Below are positions 1 through 7,897 of a stretch of DNA of 20,674 bases, piece after piece. This DNA is from JBEVMS01 sp040508515 (GTDB lineage Bacteria; Pseudomonadota; Gammaproteobacteria; Xanthomonadales; Rhodanobacteraceae), in contig JBEVMS010000166.1 of NCBI GenBank assembly GCA_040508515.1, positions 1-20,674 of the forward strand. The letters run 5' to 3'. Numbering within the stretch: position 1 is the stretch's first letter; each line of letters begins with the position of its first letter. A program made the translations under genes and the position numbers. The notes beneath the pieces were generated by a model. It was not told the DNA's origin. It did no database searches and saw only the letters and a program-made list of their open reading frames with translations.

Positions 1-1194
1 TTGCCCTATCGCACCGTGCCGCGGCTGGAGGATGTGGTTGCCGGCCGCGCGCAGTTCAACGAAATCAAGGAAGTGGCGATCGAGGACTTGCTGGGCCGGG
101 ATGCGGTTGAACTGGACTGGACAGCGATCCGCGAAAACCTCACCGGTCGGCGCGTACTGATCACCGGCGGCGGTGGTTCGATCGGTTCGGAGCTGTGTCG
201 GCAGGTGGCTCAATTGGGCGCGCAGTCGCTCACCGTGGTCGAGCAAAGCGAATACAACCTTTATCGAATCGGTCAGGAGCTGCGTAACGATTATCCGGAG
301 CTGATCTTCGATGGCGTGTTGTGCGACTGTGGCGATGCGGTGGCGATGGCACGTTTGTTCGGCGAGCTTAAGCCGCAGGTGGTGTTCCACGCCGCCGCCT
401 ACAAACATGTGCCGATGCTGCAAGGTCAGTTGCGCGCGGCCTTCCGCAACAACGTGCTGGGCACGCGTAATGTCGCGGAGCTTTCCGACCGCAACGCGGT
501 GGAATGCTTCGTATTGATCTCGACCGACAAAGCGGTCAATCCCACCAGCGTGATGGGCGCTTGCAAGCGCCTGGCCGAGATCTGGTGCCAGAACCTCGCG
601 GCGCATTCGCGCACGCGCTTCATCACGGTGCGTTTTGGCAATGTGCTGGACTCGGCCGGCTCGGTCGTGCCGCTGTTCCGCACTCAGATTCGCGCGGGTG
701 GTCCGGTGACCATTACCCATCCGGAAATCTCGCGCTACTTCATGACCATTCCCGAAGCCTGCCAGTTGATCTTGCAGTCGGCCACGTTGGGCAAGGGCGG
801 TGAAATCTTTGCGCTGGACATGGGCGAGCCGGTGAAAATCCGCGACTTGGCCGAGCAGATGATTCGTCTGGCCGGCAAGAAGCCCGGCACCGAAATTCCG
901 ATCGTATTTACCGGCTTGCGCGCCGGCGAAAAGCTGTTCGAGGAATTGTTCCACCCGCTGGAAAACTACAGCGGTACCGCGCACGCCAAAATTTTCCTGG
1001 CGCAACATCGCGAGGTGTCGTGGGAACTGTTGCAGGCGCAGCTCAACCGCGCGGCCGAGGCCGTGACGGTGTTCGATGAAGAGAGCCTGCGTCGCTGTGT
1101 GTCCAGCATGTTGCCCTCGTTCCGTTGGAGCGACGGGGCGCAGCCGGACAACGTGGTATCCATCCGCCAGATCGAGAAAGGAGAGGTTAAGTGA
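1..1194 (+). CDS. Nucleotide-sugar 4,6-dehydratase/epimerase, WbpM/CapD type (5' end outside the window)
   Basis: C-terminal 397 codons of a polysaccharide biosynthesis protein of the extended short-chain dehydrogenase family. These enzymes are usually about 600-650 residues, with an N-terminal membrane domain that would lie upstream of base 1; the first codon here is TTG in mid-protein, so I treat the CDS as cut by the window edge. Seen: the NAD(P)-binding loop TGGGGSIGSE at about residues 55-64, HAAAYKHVPML at 130-140, and a TDKAVNPTSVMGACKR block in which Met185 and Lys189 occupy the Tyr/Lys catalytic positions. Met for Tyr is typical of the WbpM/FlaA1-like large dehydratases. The likely role is 4,6-dehydration of a UDP-N-acetylhexosamine for O-antigen, capsule or exopolysaccharide at the inner membrane. 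Its TGA overlaps the GTG start of galU, which indicates one transcript. The exact sugar substrate cannot be told from sequence. Confidence 0.93.
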   Translation: MPYRTVPRLEDVVAGRAQFNEIKEVAIEDLLGRDAVELDWTAIRENLTGRRVLITGGGGSIGSELCRQVAQLGAQSLTVVEQSEYNLYRIGQELRNDYPELIFDGVLCDCGDAVAMARLFGELKPQVVFHAAAYKHVPMLQGQLRAAFRNNVLGTRNVAELSDRNAVECFVLISTDKAVNPTSVMGACKRLAEIWCQNLAAHSRTRFITVRFGNVLDSAGSVVPLFRTQIRAGGPVTITHPEISRYFMTIPEACQLILQSATLGKGGEIFALDMGEPVKIRDLAEQMIRLAGKKPGTEIPIVFTGLRAGEKLFEELFHPLENYSGTAHAKIFLAQHREVSWELLQAQLNRAAEAVTVFDEESLRRCVSSMLPSFRWSDGAQPDNVVSIRQIEKGEVK

Positions 1195-2063
1195 GCAAGC
1201 CGTTGCGCAAGGTCGTGTTTCCCGTGGCGGGCCTGGGCACACGCTTTCTGCCCGCGACCAAAGTTGTCGCCAAGGAAATGCTGCCCGTGCTCGACCGCCC
1301 GCTGATCCAGTACGCGGTGGATGAAGCGGTCGATGCCGGTGCGGACACGCTGGTGTTCGTCACCAATCGCTACAAGCATGCGATCGCCGACTATTTCGAC
1401 AAAGCCTATGAGCTGGAAGCGAAGCTGGAGGAGAAGGGTAAGGACGAGCTGCTTAAACTGGTCCAAGGCACCCTGCCGCGGCATGTGCGGGCGATCTTCG
1501 TCACGCAGCCCGAAGCGCTCGGCCTGGGCCATGCGGTGCTCTGCGCCAAGCCGGTGATTGGGGACGAGCCGTTCGGCGTGATCTTGGCTGACGATCTAAT
1601 CTGGCACCAAGGCAAGGGCGCGTTGCGCCAGATGGCCGAGCTGGGACAAGCGCACGATGCCGGTGTGATTGCGGTCGAAGAAGTCCCGCACGAGGACACC
1701 GACAAGTACGGTGTGGTCGACGCCACCGCGCTGGACGATCGCAGCGCATGGATTCACCACATGGTGGAAAAGCCCAAGCCAGCCGATGCGCCGTCCAATT
1801 TGGCGGTGGTCGGGCGCTATGTGCTGCCTGGCAAGATCTTCGAGTTGCTGGAGGCGACCGCGCCCGGCGCGGGTGGCGAGATCCAGCTGACCGACGCGTT
1901 GGAAGCCTTGCTCAAGGGCAACGGCAAGCTTTTGGCACATCGCTTCGAAGGCACCCGTTTCGATTGCGGCAACAAGGCCGGTCTGGTCCGCGCCACCATG
2001 CACATGGCGATGCAGGATCCCAAGCTGGCACCGACCGTGCGTGAGTTCGTCGGCAAGCTGTAA
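1191..2063 (+). CDS. galU: UTP-glucose-1-phosphate uridylyltransferase GalU
   Basis: Complete 290-residue protein, the usual length for bacterial GalU. It makes UDP-glucose from glucose-1-phosphate and UTP in the cytoplasm, feeding exopolysaccharide, LPS core and glycosylation. Seen: the N-terminal nucleotidyltransferase signature (VFPVAGLGTRFLPATK, then KEMLP) at residues 8-30, the LADDLIW metal/nucleotide region near 130, VEKPKP near 194 and GGEIQLTDAL near 228. The start is GTG at 1191, preceded by a strong AAAGGAG ribosome site at 1177-1183 and sharing GTGA with the stop of the upstream dehydratase gene. The residue before KEMLP is Ala where many GalU proteins have Pro. A strong hairpin follows 20 bases after the stop, so galU is probably the last gene of the polysaccharide operon. 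Confidence 0.96.
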   Translation: MSKPLRKVVFPVAGLGTRFLPATKVVAKEMLPVLDRPLIQYAVDEAVDAGADTLVFVTNRYKHAIADYFDKAYELEAKLEEKGKDELLKLVQGTLPRHVRAIFVTQPEALGLGHAVLCAKPVIGDEPFGVILADDLIWHQGKGALRQMAELGQAHDAGVIAVEEVPHEDTDKYGVVDATALDDRSAWIHHMVEKPKPADAPSNLAVVGRYVLPGKIFELLEATAPGAGGEIQLTDALEALLKGNGKLLAHRFEGTRFDCGNKAGLVRATMHMAMQDPKLAPTVREFVGKL

Positions 2064-2082
2064 GCGGTCGCAATGCGTTGAT

Positions 2083-2114
2083 CGAAGGGCCGGGCGGTAA
2101 CGCCTGGCCCTTCG
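2083..2114 (+). terminator. Strong hairpin terminator after galU
   Basis: A 14-bp stem with one G-T wobble (left arm CGAAGGGCCGGGCG, right arm CGCCTGGCCCTTCG) closes a GTAA tetraloop 20 bases after the galU stop. The following TCGTCGTTA is only weakly T-rich, so termination efficiency is uncertain, but position and stability fit the end of the operon. Confidence 0.7.
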
Positions 2115-2410
2115 TCGTTAATGCACCAGGGCCTGTGCGGGTGTGTCGATCGCAGTGGCTGGTCTGCCACACTTTGATCCAGGGACGTCAAGCCGCGGCA
2201 AGGATTATTCGTCCTCAGCGAGACCGCCGTAGCGCCGGCTCGCCGAGGGAATGGATGTGACGGCGAGGACGGCGAGGACGGCGCATGGCGGCGACGATGA
2301 GGTTCCCGGCGGCTGATTTACGGGTAATTCCAGCCATCCACCCTATGCTGCGATTGTCGCCGACGCTTGCGTTATGCTCGGATGGTCCTCCATCCGGAGC
2401 CGTCGAGGCG
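2115..2410. other. Intergenic stretch between galU and the FAD oxidoreductase gene
   Basis: No convincing coding sequence. An open frame extends upstream of the preferred oxidoreductase start (ATGs at 2285 and 2345), but those extra residues do not resemble the family's N terminus. It contains a short 9-bp tandem repeat (2261-2283) and two TATGCT -10-like words (2344-2349 and 2373-2378), neither with a well-spaced -35. A promoter for the oxidoreductase gene should lie here but I cannot place it firmly. Confidence 0.5.
2261..2283. repeat. Short 9-bp tandem repeat (about 2.5 copies)
   Basis: The unit CGGCGAGGA occurs twice in tandem followed by a partial CGGCG copy, in non-coding DNA just before the ATG at 2285. 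Simple slippage-prone repeat; no function evident. Confidence 0.7.
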
Positions 2411-3703
2411 ATGCCACAGGCGTCCACCAACGCAACGTCGTATTACCGTGCCACCGCGCATGCTTACCCCGCATACGCGCCGCTCGAAGGGCGGCGGCAG
2501 GTAAAAGTCGCCATCGTGGGTGGCGGTTATGCGGGTCTTAATACGGCGTTGGGTTTGGCCGAGCGCGGCATGCATGACGTGCTTCTGCTGGAGCGCGAGC
2601 AGATCGGCTTCGGCGCGTCGGGTCGCAACGGAGGCTTTGTGTTCGCCGGCTACTCGCTGGGCGAGCAGGCGTTGCTACAGCAGCGCGGAAGCCAGCGCGC
2701 GCGCGAACTCTACGCGGCCACCATCCAGGCGGTAGATATCATCCGCCAGCGCGTGGCGCGTTATGCCATCGCCTGCGATCTGGTCGATCAGGGCGTGATC
2801 TGGGCCAACTGGTTTCGCGATCCGGCCGTGTTGCGGCAGCGTCAACAACTCTTGGCTGGCGACTATGGCGTGCACTGGCAATGGCTGCCGCGCGAGGCGC
2901 TGCGTGAGCGGGTATGCAGCGAACGCTATTTCGATGGCCTGTACGAACCCAATGCATTGCATCTGCATCCGCTCAATTATGCGATCGGCCTCGCTGGCGC
3001 GGCCGCGGCGCAGGGGGTGACGATCCACGAGCATTCTGCGGTGACGTCGATCGAGCAGGTCGGCGCGCAATGGCGGCTGCGTACCGCGTGCGGCGACGTA
3101 CTGGCCGAGCAGGTGGTGCTGGCGTGCGGCGGCTATCTGGCCGGACTTCAACGTCAGATCGACCGCGCGATCCTGCCGATCGCCACCTATGTGATGGTGA
3201 CCGAGCCACTGGGCGCGCGTCTGGAGGAATGCCTGGCGACTCGCGCGGCGGTCTACGACAGTCGCTTCGCGTTCGATTACTACCGGCCGCTGCCGGATAG
3301 TCGATTGCTGTGGGGCGGTCGCATTTCAATTCGCCAGCGTTCACCCGAGGCGGTGGTGCGGTTGCTGCGCGGCGACTTGCTGAAAGTGTTTCCGCAACTG
3401 CGTCACGTCACGGTGGATTACGCCTGGTCCGGCCTGATGAGTTACGCACGCCATCAGATGCCACAGATCGGCGGGCAGCATGGACTATGGTGGGCACAGG
3501 CGTTCGGCGGCCATGGCTTGGCGCCGACTTGTGTCGCCGGCGAACTCCTGGCCGCGGCGCTGGCACAGGGGGATGAGCGCTGGCGCATGTTCGAGCCTTA
3601 TGGATTGACCGACGCCTACCGTCCGGCGGGTTTGTTGGCTGCGCAGGCGAGCTATGGGTGGCACGCGTTCAACGATTGGCTCAAGGCGCGAAAGGGCGCA
3701 TGA
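2411..3703 (+). CDS. FAD-dependent oxidoreductase, DadA/PuuB (DAO) family
   Basis: 430-residue flavoprotein of the D-amino-acid/glycine oxidase-like superfamily, close in pattern to gamma-glutamylputrescine oxidases. Seen: the FAD Rossmann motif VAIVGGGYAGLNTALGLAERG at about residues 34-54, the acidic end of the second strand (LLERE), the family hallmark GASGRNGGFVFAG at about 68-80, a central beta-rich substrate domain and the C-terminal WAQAFGGHGLAPTCVAGELLA block that closes the FAD site. I chose ATG 2411 because homologues begin shortly before the SYYRATAH...PLEG lead-in; in-frame ATGs at 2285 and 2345 would add about 20-42 unrelated residues. The Shine-Dalgarno match (GAGG, 2405-2408) is close to this ATG, so the start is not certain. 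The gene stands alone and is convergent with ackA, 43 bases away. The substrate (primary amine, amino acid or gamma-glutamyl amine) cannot be assigned. Confidence 0.88.
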   Translation: MPQASTNATSYYRATAHAYPAYAPLEGRRQVKVAIVGGGYAGLNTALGLAERGMHDVLLLEREQIGFGASGRNGGFVFAGYSLGEQALLQQRGSQRARELYAATIQAVDIIRQRVARYAIACDLVDQGVIWANWFRDPAVLRQRQQLLAGDYGVHWQWLPREALRERVCSERYFDGLYEPNALHLHPLNYAIGLAGAAAAQGVTIHEHSAVTSIEQVGAQWRLRTACGDVLAEQVVLACGGYLAGLQRQIDRAILPIATYVMVTEPLGARLEECLATRAAVYDSRFAFDYYRPLPDSRLLWGGRISIRQRSPEAVVRLLRGDLLKVFPQLRHVTVDYAWSGLMSYARHQMPQIGGQHGLWWAQAFGGHGLAPTCVAGELLAAALAQGDERWRMFEPYGLTDAYRPAGLLAAQASYGWHAFNDWLKARKGA

Positions 3704-3746
3704 GGCCGTGGTGGGCGATTAGCGGTCGCTCAACGTGCCGGTTACG

Positions 3747-4859
3747 TCATTCATCGGCCAATCGCAGCGTGTGCCTGGCGATGCAGGCGTTTTCCTGTGT
3801 GGGCAACGTGCGGGCGAGCAGTTGCGGCAGCACGGGCTTGAGTTTGGCGCAGATGGCCTCGCGAATCGCTGCATTGTGTTCGCCAATGCCGCCGGTGAAC
3901 ACCAATAAATCCAGTCCACCCAAGGCGATCGTCATCGCGGCGATTTGTTTCGCCACTGATTGCACAAACTGCTGCAGTGCCAGCCGCGCATCCGGGTGCT
4001 GCTCGGCCACGTCCTGCAACTGGCGCACATCGCCACTGAGGCCGGAGATACCCAGCAGGCCGGCGTGGCGATCGAGCAGTTCCTCCAGCGTCTGCGCGTT
4101 GTAGCGATGCGCGCGTAGCAGATAGAGCAGCACACCGGGGTCCAGGTCGCCTGGACGTGTGGCCATGACCACGCCGCCGGTCGGGGTCAGTCCCATGCTG
4201 GTGTCGATCGAGCGGCCGTCGGCCACCGCGCTGACGCTGGCGCCGCTGCCTAAATGGGCGATCACCAGCCGCGCCGGCAGTTGTTGGTCCAACTGGCGCA
4301 CGATGGACTCGCAGGACAATCCATGGAAGCCGAAGCGTTCAACGCCCTCGTCACGGATATTCGCTGGCAACGGCAGCACGCGCGCCAGCGCGGGTAAGGT
4401 CCGATGAAACGTGGTGTCCAGGCAGGCGACATGGGGCAAGTGTGGCCTCGTCGCCATCGCCTCGCGAATCAATGTCAAAGCCGGCGGCACGTGGAGCGGT
4501 GCAAAGACGCAGGCATTCTCCAACTGTTGCAGCACGTCGGCATCGATCCGGATGTGCTCGCGCAACGCCACGCCGCCATGCACTACCCGATGTCCAATGG
4601 CGATCGGCGCGGGGAGCTGCTGCGCGTTGATCCAGTCAAGCAAGGTCTCTAGGCGCGAGCCATCGCGTGGTCGGCTGAAGCGTGACGACAGATCATCGTC
4701 ATCGCCTTGCTTGGCCTCGATCCAGTGATGATCGCCCTCCTGCCGCAGGCTGCCTTCGCGCAGCGGCAGCACGTTCTGGCCGGACTGCGCGAATACGGCG
4801 AACTTCACCGAGGACGAGCCCACGTTGAGCGCCAGCACCGTGCGTTGTGGCGCCGTCAT
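3747..4859 (-). CDS. ackA: Acetate kinase (short type, phosphoketolase-linked)
   Basis: 370-residue member of the acetate/propionate/butyrate kinase family (ASKHA fold), slightly shorter than the ~400-residue E. coli enzyme. It converts acetyl phosphate and ADP to acetate and ATP. Seen: the N-terminal phosphate-binding motif NVGSSSVKF (12-20), GHRVVHGG (89-96), CLDTTFHRTLP (146-156, with the catalytic Asp), GFHGLS (177-182), HLGSGASVSAV (202-212), TPTGGVVMATRPGDLDPG (225-242) and VFTGGIGEH near the C terminus. The preferred start is ATG 4859, which shares its A with the TGA of the phosphoketolase gene (TGATG), a classical translational-coupling arrangement. An upstream in-frame start at 4889 would overlap phosphoketolase by 31 bases and adds an unlikely leader. 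No pta gene is visible; none is needed because phosphoketolase makes acetyl phosphate directly. Confidence 0.95.
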   Translation of the reverse strand: MTAPQRTVLALNVGSSSVKFAVFAQSGQNVLPLREGSLRQEGDHHWIEAKQGDDDDLSSRFSRPRDGSRLETLLDWINAQQLPAPIAIGHRVVHGGVALREHIRIDADVLQQLENACVFAPLHVPPALTLIREAMATRPHLPHVACLDTTFHRTLPALARVLPLPANIRDEGVERFGFHGLSCESIVRQLDQQLPARLVIAHLGSGASVSAVADGRSIDTSMGLTPTGGVVMATRPGDLDPGVLLYLLRAHRYNAQTLEELLDRHAGLLGISGLSGDVRQLQDVAEQHPDARLALQQFVQSVAKQIAAMTIALGGLDLLVFTGGIGEHNAAIREAICAKLKPVLPQLLARTLPTQENACIARHTLRLADE

Positions 4860-7225
4860 CAAGGTTGCTCCGGCGCGCGCCATTGCCACTGGGCGATCTC
4901 GGGCAGGTCCACCCCGTGCTCGCTGACGTAGAGTCGATGGCGCTCGATATCGGACCAGTAGCGCTGGTTGGCTTGCTCACGCAGCGGGGCCAGCCGCGGC
5001 ACCCGATTGATCGCGTCCAATGCCAACTGGAAGCGATCCAGATTGTTCAGCACCATCATGTCGAAGGCCGTGGTGGTGGTGCCTTCCTCGCGGTAGCCGC
5101 GCACATGGATGTTGTCGTGGTTGCGGCGCCGATAGGTCAGCTTGTGGATCACCCCGGGATAGCCGTGAAAGGCGAAGATCACGGGCTTGTCGCGTGTGAA
5201 CAGGCGATCGAACTCATCGTCATCCATGCCGTGCGGGTGCTGGTCGGAGGTTTCCAATGCCATCAGGTCGACCACGTTGACTACGCGGATTTGGAGGTCC
5301 GGCACGTAGTCTCGCAACAGCATGACCGCGGCCAGCGTTTCTACCGTTGGTGCATCGCCCGCGCACGCCATCACCAGTTCCGGCGCGCCCTGGCCGCTGG
5401 CCCATTCCCAAATACCTGCGCCTGCGGTGCAGTGGCGGATGGCCGTCTCGATATCCAACCACTGCCAATCCGGCTGTTTGCCGGCAACGATCACATTGAC
5501 GTAATGGCGACTACGCAGGCAGTGATCGGCCACCGAGAGCAGGCAGTTGGCGTCCGGCGGCAGGTAGATGCGCACGATCTCCGATTTTTTGTTGGCGACA
5601 TGATCGATAAAGCCGGGGTCCTGATGCGAGAAGCCGTTGTGGTCCTGATGCCACACGTGCGAAGTCAGCAGATAGTTGAGCGAAGCGATCGGCGCCCGCC
5701 AGGGCAACTGGCGAGTTACCTTCAACCACTTGGCATGCTGGTTGAACATCGAGTCGATGATATGAATGAACGCCTCGTAGCAACTAAAAAGTCCATGCCG
5801 TCCGGTCAGCAAATAGCCTTCTAGCCATCCCTGGCATTGATGTTCGCTGAGCATTTCCATGACCCGTCCTGCGGCGGATAGATCGGTGTCGTTGGCAACG
5901 GTATCGGCCAGCCACGTTTTCTCGCTGACCTGATAAACCGCGTCCAGGCGGTTGGAAGCGGTTTCGTCTGGCCCGAACAGGCGAAAGTTGGCGCTGTCCA
6001 GGTTCAATCGCATCACTTCGCGCAGCCATCCGCCAAGGATACGGGTGGCTTCGCGCTTGTCCGCGCCGGGAGTGGACAGGGACACCGCGTGATTGCGAAA
6101 GTCCGGCAGCACCAGTGGTTTCAAAAGCTCGCCACCGTTGGCGTGTGGGTTGGCGCCCATGCGGCGCTGACCGGTCGGCGCCAGGTCGGCCAGTTCCTCG
6201 CGAAGGCGACCATTGGCGTCGAACAGCTCGCGTGGTTTGTAGCTCATCATCCACTGTTCGAGGATAGACAAATGGCCGGGCTGCTCGAAATGCGCAATCG
6301 GTACCTGATGCGCGCGCCAGGTGCCTTCTACTGGCAAGCCATCGACCTCTTTGGGTCCCGTCCAGCCTTTGGGGCTGCGCAGAATGATCATCGGCCAGCG
6401 CGGTCGCTGCGCCTCACTGGCCGTCCCTTTGCGCGCTGCGCGCTGGAGGCGGCGAATCTTGCCGATGCAGGTGTCCAGGGCGGCGGCGAAAGCGCGATGC
6501 ATGCGTTGGGGATCGTCGCCGGCCACCACGATCGGCTCATAACCGTAGCCACGAAATAGCTGCAAGAGCTCGGTCTGGCTGATCCGTGCCAAGACGGTGG
6601 GGTTGGCAATCTTATAGCCGTTCAAATGCAATATGGGCAGCACCGCGCCGTCGCGCACCGGATTCAGAAATTTGTTGGAATGCCAACTGGTGGCTAGCGC
6701 GCCGGTTTCTGCCTCGCCATCGCCGACCACGCAGGCGACGATCAGCTCGGGATTGTCAAACGCCGCCCCGTAAGCGTGTGAGAGCGAATAACCCAGCTCG
6801 CCACCTTCGTGGATCGAACCGGGCGTCTCAGGCGCCACGTGGCTGGGTATGCCATAGGGCCAGGAGAACTGGCGAAACAACTGCCGCATGCCGGCGCGGT
6901 TGCGTTCGATATGCGGATAGGTTTCGGTGTAGGAGCCTTCCAGATAACTGTTGGCGACGATCCCCGGACCGCCATGCCCGGGACCGATCGCGTAGATCAT
7001 GTTGAGGTCGTACTGGCGAATTGCTCGGTTCAAATGCACATAGATGAAGTTGAGCCCGCTGGTGGTGCCCCAGTGGCCCAACAGACGTTGTTTGACGTGC
7101 TCGATCCGCAGAGGCTCTTCCAGTAACGGGTTTTCGCGCAGATAGATCTGCCCGACCGAGAGGTAATTGGCCGCACGCCAATAGGCGTGCATGGTGTCTA
7201 GCAATGCATCGGGCAGGTTGGGCAT
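4859..7225 (-). CDS. xfp: Phosphoketolase (xylulose-5-phosphate/fructose-6-phosphate)
   Basis: 788-residue thiamine-diphosphate enzyme of normal family length. It cleaves xylulose-5-phosphate (and often fructose-6-phosphate) with phosphate to acetyl phosphate plus glyceraldehyde-3-phosphate (or erythrose-4-phosphate). Seen: AYWRAANYLSVGQIYL near the N terminus, HWGTTSGLNFIYVHLNR (51-67), GPGHGGPG (81-88), phosphoketolase signature 1 EGGELGY (140-146), and signature 2 ending in the thiamine-diphosphate motif GDGEAETG (168-175), followed by LHLNGYKIANPT (199-210). The start at 7225 matches the known N-terminal pattern, although the Shine-Dalgarno sequence is weak. A dyad lies 56-95 bases upstream. 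The gene is coupled to ackA by TGATG, giving a two-step route to acetate and one ATP, a carbon-saving bypass of lower glycolysis. Sequence alone does not show whether both sugar phosphates are used. Confidence 0.97.
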   Translation of the reverse strand: MPNLPDALLDTMHAYWRAANYLSVGQIYLRENPLLEEPLRIEHVKQRLLGHWGTTSGLNFIYVHLNRAIRQYDLNMIYAIGPGHGGPGIVANSYLEGSYTETYPHIERNRAGMRQLFRQFSWPYGIPSHVAPETPGSIHEGGELGYSLSHAYGAAFDNPELIVACVVGDGEAETGALATSWHSNKFLNPVRDGAVLPILHLNGYKIANPTVLARISQTELLQLFRGYGYEPIVVAGDDPQRMHRAFAAALDTCIGKIRRLQRAARKGTASEAQRPRWPMIILRSPKGWTGPKEVDGLPVEGTWRAHQVPIAHFEQPGHLSILEQWMMSYKPRELFDANGRLREELADLAPTGQRRMGANPHANGGELLKPLVLPDFRNHAVSLSTPGADKREATRILGGWLREVMRLNLDSANFRLFGPDETASNRLDAVYQVSEKTWLADTVANDTDLSAAGRVMEMLSEHQCQGWLEGYLLTGRHGLFSCYEAFIHIIDSMFNQHAKWLKVTRQLPWRAPIASLNYLLTSHVWHQDHNGFSHQDPGFIDHVANKKSEIVRIYLPPDANCLLSVADHCLRSRHYVNVIVAGKQPDWQWLDIETAIRHCTAGAGIWEWASGQGAPELVMACAGDAPTVETLAAVMLLRDYVPDLQIRVVNVVDLMALETSDQHPHGMDDDEFDRLFTRDKPVIFAFHGYPGVIHKLTYRRRNHDNIHVRGYREEGTTTTAFDMMVLNNLDRFQLALDAINRVPRLAPLREQANQRYWSDIERHRLYVSEHGVDLPEIAQWQWRAPEQP

Positions 7226-7280
7226 GGCGCGGCTCGCTGTGAGAAAGGGGACGGCGCGTTTTGTCGCAGGGCAGTCTCAT

Positions 7281-7320
7281 ACTCACGCCGACTAAGGCGA
7301 TGTGAGCGTTGGCGGTGAGT
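7281..7320 (-). promoter_or_regulatory. Imperfect dyad upstream of the phosphoketolase gene
   Basis: Arms ACTCACGCC (7281-7289) and GGCGGTGAGT (7311-7320) pair over 9 bp with one bulged base around a 21-nt loop. The dyad starts at the stop codon of the upstream small gene and lies 56-95 bases before the xfp start. It has no T-run on the transcribed side, so it is not a standard terminator. It could be an attenuator, an operator or an RNA-stability element; function is inferred only from position. Confidence 0.4.
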
Positions 7321-7775
7321 CAATGGCGAGGGTGCTTGGGTGGCAAGGCATCGCGGGGCGTCGCGGGAACGGCATCGCCGGCATGGTGTGCTTCGGCGCT
7401 CGCTGCCTCGCCTGGCGGCCCTTGGGCGGGGGCCGACGCGTCCACATCCGGCCGCTGCACCGAGGTGGCACCCGCCAGGCGCAGCGCCTCGGTCAACTCA
7501 GGCACTTCAGTCGCATCCGCCAAGCGCACCATCAGGTAAGTATGCCCAGACGTCTGCGGGGTGGGCAGATCGTGCAACGTGCGTTGGCGAAACAACCGAT
7601 GCGTGATACGCGGACCCCGCGCTTCGTGCCGATCGTCCTGGGTGACGGACTGGCCGACATTTTCATCGAAGCGCAAGGCCAACCGGTCGCGCGCCACGCC
7701 ACGCGATAACAGCATGTCAACCGCGGCGCTGGCCGCGAACTGGCTGGGAAATTCGGCAATCAGCGAATCGACCAT
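7320..7775 (-). CDS. Uncharacterised small protein with Pro/Ala-rich tail
   Basis: 151 residues from ATG 7775; an in-frame GTG at 7808 would add 11 residues but has no ribosome site. I do not recognise a named family. The first ~35 residues (MVDSLIAEFPSQFAASAAVDMLLSRGVARDRLALR, shown here only as a pattern of a short beta strand, an alanine-rich helix and a second strand) resemble the start of DUF1269/YflT-like stress proteins, in which a residue pair is sampled as 'helix of A/D residues then GV-RDRL'. The middle has a TYLMVRLADATEVPELTEAL strand-helix unit suggesting a second ferredoxin-like half. The last ~40 residues are low-complexity Ala/Pro/His. No signal peptide or membrane segment. 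It lies 94 bases upstream of xfp on the same strand, so it may be co-transcribed with it. Confidence 0.6.
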   Translation of the reverse strand: MVDSLIAEFPSQFAASAAVDMLLSRGVARDRLALRFDENVGQSVTQDDRHEARGPRITHRLFRQRTLHDLPTPQTSGHTYLMVRLADATEVPELTEALRLAGATSVQRPDVDASAPAQGPPGEAASAEAHHAGDAVPATPRDALPPKHPRH

Positions 7776-7897
7776 GCTGGCTATCTCGCGGCGAATCGGT
7801 CCGAACACCTTAGTGCGAGAGATGAAAACGCGGCGTGATCTGGTGAGCGTATGCGCATGCCCTTGATCGGCCCGGGCAATACGGGAGAAGCGGATCT

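Noticed and set aside
4847..5824. Long plus-strand open frame (325 codons)
   Set aside because: It lies wholly antisense to phosphoketolase, whose signatures are complete. GC-rich codon bias on the real strand opens long antisense frames.
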